From NCBI GenBank assembly GCA_025345505.1, contig JANVCC010000040.1:8462023-8526022 (forward strand): a stretch of DNA of 64,000 nt, in the 5' to 3' direction. Source of the stretch: Todiramphus chloris collaris. Its lineage: Eukaryota; Chordata; Aves; Coraciiformes; Alcedinidae. The translations under genes were made by a program, and so were the position numbers. Of the stretch, positions 59,116-64,000 are shown piece by piece (the first letter of the stretch is position 1; every line of letters starts with the position of its first letter). Under the pieces are notes generated by a model that was given only the letters and a program-made list of their open reading frames with translations, was not told the DNA's origin and did not search any database.

Positions 59116-59550
59116 TCCAACTCTAGCCTTTTCTCTTGTTAAAATACATTTTCTAGTCTGAATTGGTATTAAAGCAAAGCAAACTGCATGCTGAGGCTGA
59201 AAGGAAGGTGGTGGAGGCTTAGGATAACTTAAAGGGCATTCCTTACAGAGTGAACTGCCTATTAACTGTTGTGCAGATTAACCAGAGGTGGGAACAATGT
59301 GGGGTTGGAAAATTCCAAGGCCAAGAAGCAGCCTGTGAAAAGGCTGTTGAAGTTGGAAATGCCACAGTATTCCTGGTTTACTTGGGTGAAGCCAGGAGTT
59401 TAGGAAGGGCAACCACCTCCATGGCTGAAATGGAGATATTTGTATTGGCACTAAGGTAGTATAGCAGTGACTTGGGAAGTGCAGATTAAAAAAAGATGAT
59501 AACACTGCTTACTATTCATTACTATTGATCTTTAGGACTCTTGGAAGTGA

Positions 59551-59556
59551 TTTATT
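59551..59556 (-). terminator. NPY6R: NPY6R poly(A) signal candidate
   Basis: AATAAA on the minus strand (TTTATT on plus), about 175 bases after the NPY6R stop codon. Confidence 0.5.
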
Positions 59557-59731
59557 AGCATTAACACTATCATAAAGTACTTGTTAAATGTATGTCTATG
59601 GGAGCATAATCCTGGTTTGGCTGAACTAAATGGCAGACTTCCTCTAAACTTGGTGGTGACACAATCTAGACCTACAGAAAGAAGTAATCTGCAACAAAAT
59701 ACAACATTCTGGAAACTGCTGATGGATTATT

Positions 59732-60853
59732 TTAGATATCCACAGGGGCATTATTTAATTTCAGAGATCCCCTCGATGCATCGGTTTGCAGATTTGAAAG
59801 GGCAATGTTTTCATATTCCTCTTGTGATGCTGAACATCTGCAGTGGTGAACCAATACTAACAAATCCTTCTGAAAATTCTTGTTAAGATATCCATAAAAG
59901 ATGGGATTGATACAGGTTGAGATCATAGCCACAAGGTGACATATTGTAAATGCTAGATTATGATTACAGCTCATTAATGCCTCATAGTTCCAGTCAAAAA
60001 CAACATTGAATATGTTGAGAGGCAACCAGCAAGCTGCAAAAGTCACAACAATTGATACCAACATCATATTGATCCTTTTGTTCTCACTCAGTCTGCTCCC
60101 ATTCTCTCTCATCCTGTCTATTTTACCATGTCTCCTCCGAAGACATAAAAATATCCTGACATAGCAGATAAAAATAAACCCTAGTGGGAAGCAGTACTGG
60201 AAAACCAACAGACTAGTAGTAAAAATGAGTCGTTCTGTAACAGATGGCCATGCTTCGATGCAAGCAAACTTGTTCTTATAGACATCACTATGGAAAGACA
60301 GATGTTTGAAGGGTTCATCAGTTAATTGGTGAAATATTAAAAAAGGAATGGATATTATGAGGGAGAATCCCCAGATGAAAAGGATTCCCCAGTAAGCATG
60401 TGAAATATTAGGCTTCCAGCCACGTGGGTTCACAATTAACTGATATCTCTCAATAGCAATCAGTACAAGTGAGAAAGTGGAGACTGTGACAGATACACTT
60501 TGTATGAAAGAAGTTATTTTACACATAACTTCCCCAAATACCCAGTAATCCATTAACGTATATGCAGCTGTGACAGGAATACACATGATACAGATCAAGA
60601 CATCTGATAAAGAGAGGTTGGCAATCAGAATGTTGGTGACACTTTGAGCTTCTTTCCGTCTCTTTATTATAATGATCAGGCAAAGATTTCCAAAAAGCCC
60701 CACTACTGTAACTAATGTGTAGGCTGTAATAAGCAAGAATTCTGCAAGGAAGGAAAGTTGGCATGTATCAAAGTTCAAAAACTGAGAGTAGCTAATGTTA
60801 GAGATCGTTTGATTTGACAGAATCTCACTGGGATGCTGAATGGCTTTGTCCAT
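59732..60853 (-). CDS. NPY6R: Neuropeptide Y receptor type 6 (Y6), intact
   Basis: A single-exon, 373-residue class A G-protein-coupled receptor of the neuropeptide Y/pancreatic polypeptide family, expected at the plasma membrane and coupled to Gi. Visible features: N-glycosylation sites NQT (14) and NIS (19); seven hydrophobic segments (about 36-63, 72-97, 111-137, 152-174, 209-236, 263-286, 298-322); Asp 84 in the second helix; the extracellular disulfide pair Cys 111 and Cys 198; ERY at 135-137; INPRG-like VNPRGWKP after helix 3, typical of the Y1/Y4/Y6 group; CWLP at 275-278; NPIFY at 316-320; and tail cysteines 338 and 340, likely palmitoylated. The ATG at 60851-60853 has A at -3 and G at +4. 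The Y6 rather than Y1 or Y4 call rests on position next to MYOT, as in human, plus overall family likeness. Confidence 0.9.
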   Translation of the reverse strand: MDKAIQHPSEILSNQTISNISYSQFLNFDTCQLSFLAEFLLITAYTLVTVVGLFGNLCLIIIIKRRKEAQSVTNILIANLSLSDVLICIMCIPVTAAYTLMDYWVFGEVMCKITSFIQSVSVTVSTFSLVLIAIERYQLIVNPRGWKPNISHAYWGILFIWGFSLIISIPFLIFHQLTDEPFKHLSFHSDVYKNKFACIEAWPSVTERLIFTTSLLVFQYCFPLGFIFICYVRIFLCLRRRHGKIDRMRENGSRLSENKRINMMLVSIVVTFAACWLPLNIFNVVFDWNYEALMSCNHNLAFTICHLVAMISTCINPIFYGYLNKNFQKDLLVLVHHCRCSASQEEYENIALSNLQTDASRGSLKLNNAPVDI

Positions 60854-60871
60854 CGTGAAGCAACTCCCAAC
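60854..60871 (-). other. NPY6R: NPY6R 5' UTR part of the coding exon with splice acceptor
   Basis: A splice acceptor (tttgtctatag) ends at 60872, eighteen bases before the start codon. Receptors of the Y1 group commonly have an intron in the 5' UTR close to the ATG, so this fits the family. Confidence 0.6.
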
Positions 60872-61037
60872 CTATAGACAAAACCTGGTATTATTTAGAA
60901 TATACTTTGTATGGAGTTTTCCAAGGCTATGATTACATTGATACTATCATTGTAGTTGGTGTCATTGAAGTCTGGGGCAACTTTCATATAGTTAATTACA
61001 GCATCTGAAAAGCCAGTGGTTGAGTATTAGTGGTTTT

Positions 61038-61095
61038 GTGTATCTATATATATTTATGTATGTGTGTGTATGTATATATATAGATACACAAACAT
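61038..61095. repeat. TA/TG-rich simple repeat
   Basis: TATATA, TATGTGTG and TATATATA runs in the intron between the NPY6R coding exon and its probable 5' UTR exon. Confidence 0.8.
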
Positions 61096-61888
61096 ATGGA
61101 GGTCGATTTTGCCTTTCTGAGGTTCTGCACTGGCTGTGTTACAAACCTTTAACTAGTGGTGACATATTAGAAACAGCAGTGACAGCACTGATTAAACTTC
61201 TATGAACATTTACATACAAATCCTCTTTTACCAACTGTGGATAATCTTTGCTTTTTAAAGTAAAATATTTTAAGATCTGCCTCAGCTGAAGATTTATCAA
61301 GGTTTAAGGAATTCCAATTGATGATAATGTGTTGCTATTATCAGAAAAGAAGAATTGGTTTCTGCCATCATCTTGCTATCTTAGACATCACACATTTTCT
61401 CTAGAACTACAAAGCAACATGAGCTAATACACCAAATCCCCTTGGCTTGATCAAAATGATGTGTGTTTGAGAGTAGGTGATATTCAGCACCTCTACAAAT
61501 TGCAACTTTAAGGGTCCTGTTGTGCTTATGTGTTAAAGACACCATGTCCTTTTCCTCACTCTCATCTGAGAAAAATGTAAAAGAAACAAACAAAAAATCA
61601 CATCTTAGTTATACAAAGGTTGTCTCATTTCCCTACAACACTGTTCACTGTTGTACAAGTTTGACAAATGATACCCCCTAAATTCTCTGGGGTTAAATAC
61701 ACCATATAGTCAAGAGTTGATTCTTCTTCCAGTTTTAGCATTAAGAGGTATTGAGAAAAAATCTGATATTAGTACCATTCTGTTTCTATAAAACTAATAT
61801 TATTGGAAAAAATTTAATTCATCAGAATATCTTGATGAGTTTGAGTTTATCACTGAGTTCAAAAGTTCATCTTAAATCAAAGGCTCAC

Positions 61889-61920
61889 CAGCTTTCTGTC
61901 CAGAAAATGTAGTTTCCAAT
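61889..61920 (-). other. NPY6R: Probable NPY6R 5' UTR exon
   Basis: A 32-base segment is flanked by a long pyrimidine tract ending tttcctttcccag and by a GTGAGC donor. It has no ATG. It lies about 1 kb upstream of the coding exon in the same orientation. It is supported only by splice-site quality. Confidence 0.45.
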
Positions 61921-62023
61921 CTGGGAAAGGAAAAAAAGAAGGTAGTAAAGACTTACTCTTAAAATTGAAAGATGGATAAGTGTTTTCTACATGTATACCT
62001 TTAAAAACTCAACTCTAACTCAC

Positions 62024-62062
62024 CTTAATTCCTTTTTGAAGTGGGAATTAATGGAGAACTAG
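62024..62062 (-). other. NPY6R: Tentative second NPY6R 5' UTR exon
   Basis: A 39-base segment lies between a weak acceptor (ccactttccag) and a good GTGAGT donor after AAG. It could instead be the end of a longer first exon that includes upstream sequence. Low confidence. Confidence 0.25.
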
Positions 62063-64000
62063 CTGGAAAGTGGTCATTCTTCACCCCTAGTAATAAATAT
62101 CATACTGTTGAGAGCCTGTGGAGAAAGGAAGATGAAGAAGCAGTGGGAAGTTAAAGACGGGGCACAAAAAGAAGGGATAAGTGGATGGTTTATTATTACT
62201 AGATATAACCTGTGTTGATTTGTCAACCTTTTTATAGAACTGATTGTCATTATTTAATCAGTAAGGAATAAGAATGTTTGGTTGCTTGCATCAGATTAAG
62301 CACCAAACCCAGGGTTAAACAGGGAACTATGATTCTGTAACTGTTTACCCACAGCCACTCAAAGAATATTCCAGCTAGAGTTATGTCCTGGACTGCTTTA
62401 GCCTGGTATTTCTGCTTGACATAAGTTTTGGTTCTTCAAATTAAGCTTCTAAAAAAACCCCAAAACCCAACAGAACCTTTGGAGCATCTATTACCACTCT
62501 CATTCTGATTTAAATATACTTTTCAACTAGTGTAGTCATGTTTGAGTGAGAAGTGGCTGTAGATTTATATGACTATATGTGGACCTGATGTCCCAAATAT
62601 GTGGAATTTGTATTAATTTGTGATCAGGGGCTAACATCAAGCTCTGTTTTCTCACCAGGTAACCCACTTGGCTTGGTTACAGCTGTACTGAGGGAACAGC
62701 ACAGAAACCTGCACAATCATGCTGCAAAAGGTATTGAAGTCTAGTGGCTCAGACAGACTTTGTAGTTCCTGCGAAGGAGGGCAAGAACAAGAGCTGTCTA
62801 TCCTACTGTGTGTGCACCAGCTTGCAAAAACTCTTCTCCTAAAGAGTCCAAGAGAAATGAAAGGGGTTCTGAAGCTAGCAATGTCACACCCTGCAGAAAC
62901 CAATGGTGTGGCTGAGCAACTGCACCTTCAGGGAATGTATTTCCTGGAATGCAATGGAAACCACTTTCCCTGGAGCAGCACTAATTGCCCGGATGGATTT
63001 ATCACACAGAAGGATGCATGTGCTGGAAGGACAAGAGGCAAGACAGTGGTAAATGTTGCCCTGATGAGTTTTACTGCCACTTTAGATGTGTAAGCGTCTA
63101 ATGTCTGGCTGCTTGATCCCAAGGGTGATCTTAGTCTCTGACTCCCACAGATCTGATCCCTGGCCCTTGAGTAAAGATCAAGAGTTAGCAGGGGATATGG
63201 CTTGGAAGCAAGATACCATCAAAGACAAGATCTGTCCTTCCTTGCTTTTTATGTGAGCAGGAGAATCTGTGGTGACTCAAAGGACATGAGGCTGAGACAG
63301 GTTTGTAATACTTCATGCACTATTTGCTATGCTCGCCTATTTATCCATGGCTGTACAACACAATTCAATAGTAGGTGCTGAATGTCCTCTCCCAGGAATC
63401 CCGTGTGGGTGGTAGGGCTGCTTTGGCACATTCTACCATTAAGAAAAAGTCCCTGTACTGACCTTCTGATCAGTTCACTCACTACGTCAGCTTTAGGCAC
63501 ACTGATTATCTGCATTGTCCTTTTTTTTCAGGGAAAAAGATTAGTTTGTCACTTTTCAGCTTGTACTGTGAGTTAAAAAGAGTAGTCTTTAGTACATGTC
63601 ATCCTGTGAGGCAATTTAAACATTTCCTTGGCAATAAAACCATTACACCTGTCTTGTTTAAACATCTGGAGTATTTACAGCATTAGAAAAATAAGTTACA
63701 CGAGTACTGCAGCATATTGAATTCTATTGGGAAACATACTGGCATTTTTTAAAGTTAATAAATACAAGCAAAATCAGCATCCTTGAACTGCAGCTACAGA
63801 TGATTATCAGAATTGGATTGCAGTGTTTAATAACAGAACTAATTACTTCAGTTCCTAGTTCATGCATTTTAAAAAAGGTTCTCTACCATAGGGGGAGATT
63901 AATGCTCTAAGAAGTGGTAATCCACTTAGACTGGTTGTTTCATTCCTCTAGATGCAGAAACATTACTGAAATGTGCAGAAGCAAAAGAAAGTTAAAAGCA
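62063..64000. other. NPY6R upstream region, no gene supported
   Basis: The promoter of NPY6R is expected here, but no CpG island or clear TATA element stands out. A 124-codon plus-strand frame (62719-63093, starting ATG) has no recognised domain and no splice signals, and I treat it as chance. No repeats are recognised. Confidence 0.4.

Larger units (their letters stand above)
38377..59550. other. Gene-poor interval between MYOT and NPY6R
   Basis: About 21 kb with no recognisable protein domain, tRNA or rRNA. Open frames here are short, overlap on both strands and match no family I know. It holds two CR1 tails, T-rich, A/T-rich and TA simple repeats, and a T/G tract. Upstream non-coding exon(s) and the promoter of long MYOT should lie at its low end, because exon 1 has a splice acceptor, but I could not locate them. 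Confidence 0.5.

Noticed and set aside
62719-63093. 124-codon plus-strand frame upstream of NPY6R
   Set aside because: It begins with ATG but has no recognisable motif and no transcript signals. Kept only as a possible lncRNA-internal frame.
1-64000. CRISPR arrays, rRNA or tRNA genes, and bacterial-type operons
   Set aside because: Nothing in the sequence supports any of these. The window is vertebrate nuclear DNA and I saw no cloverleaf or regularly spaced repeats.

Overview
This window looks like bird nuclear DNA. It carries CR1 LINE fragments, a gammaretrovirus-like endogenous retrovirus (ERV) relic, vertebrate genes cut into many small exons, and a MYOT/NPY6R gene pair. That pair is also adjacent in human 5q31, and I expect it on chicken chromosome 13. 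I cannot name the species.

Layout from low to high coordinate. Positions 1-400 are a CpG-rich island cut by the window edge. By synteny it could be the promoter of the gene downstream of MYOT (PKD2L2 in human), but no exon of that gene is visible. About 420-3530 holds a minus-strand ERV relic with gag and env remains, no recognisable pol, no recognisable LTR and several frame breaks. From 3720 to 38376 runs the minus-strand gene MYOT (myotilin, a sarcomeric Z-disc protein of the palladin/myopalladin family). I placed sixteen coding exons by hand with compatible splice phases. The last nine (14878-15480 down to 4139-4311) give a conventional myotilin of 501 residues from the Met of [10 protein letters not shown], ending in the PDZ-ligand tail ESDEL.

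The main result is that the coding frame does not begin at that Met. It continues upstream through the same exon and seven more exons, out to a start codon at 38360-38362. The extension encodes a third, palladin-type Ig domain, including a 24-nt microexon, and a palladin-like [14 protein letters not shown] linker. The predicted long form has about 850-950 residues. Mammalian myotilin has only two Ig domains. A CpG island at about 17.1-17.8 kb lies inside the long gene, just upstream of the exon with the conventional start, and is a candidate internal promoter for a short form.

From 38.4 to 59.5 kb I find no supportable gene, only small CR1 tails, simple repeats and a T/G tract. NPY6R (neuropeptide Y receptor Y6) lies at 59732-60853 on the minus strand as an intact 373-codon, seven-transmembrane reading frame. 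It has a splice acceptor just upstream of its start codon and a probable 5' UTR exon at 61889-61920. The human orthologue is a pseudogene, so an intact copy matters. The two genes share orientation but have unrelated jobs: muscle Z-disc scaffolding and peptide-hormone signalling.
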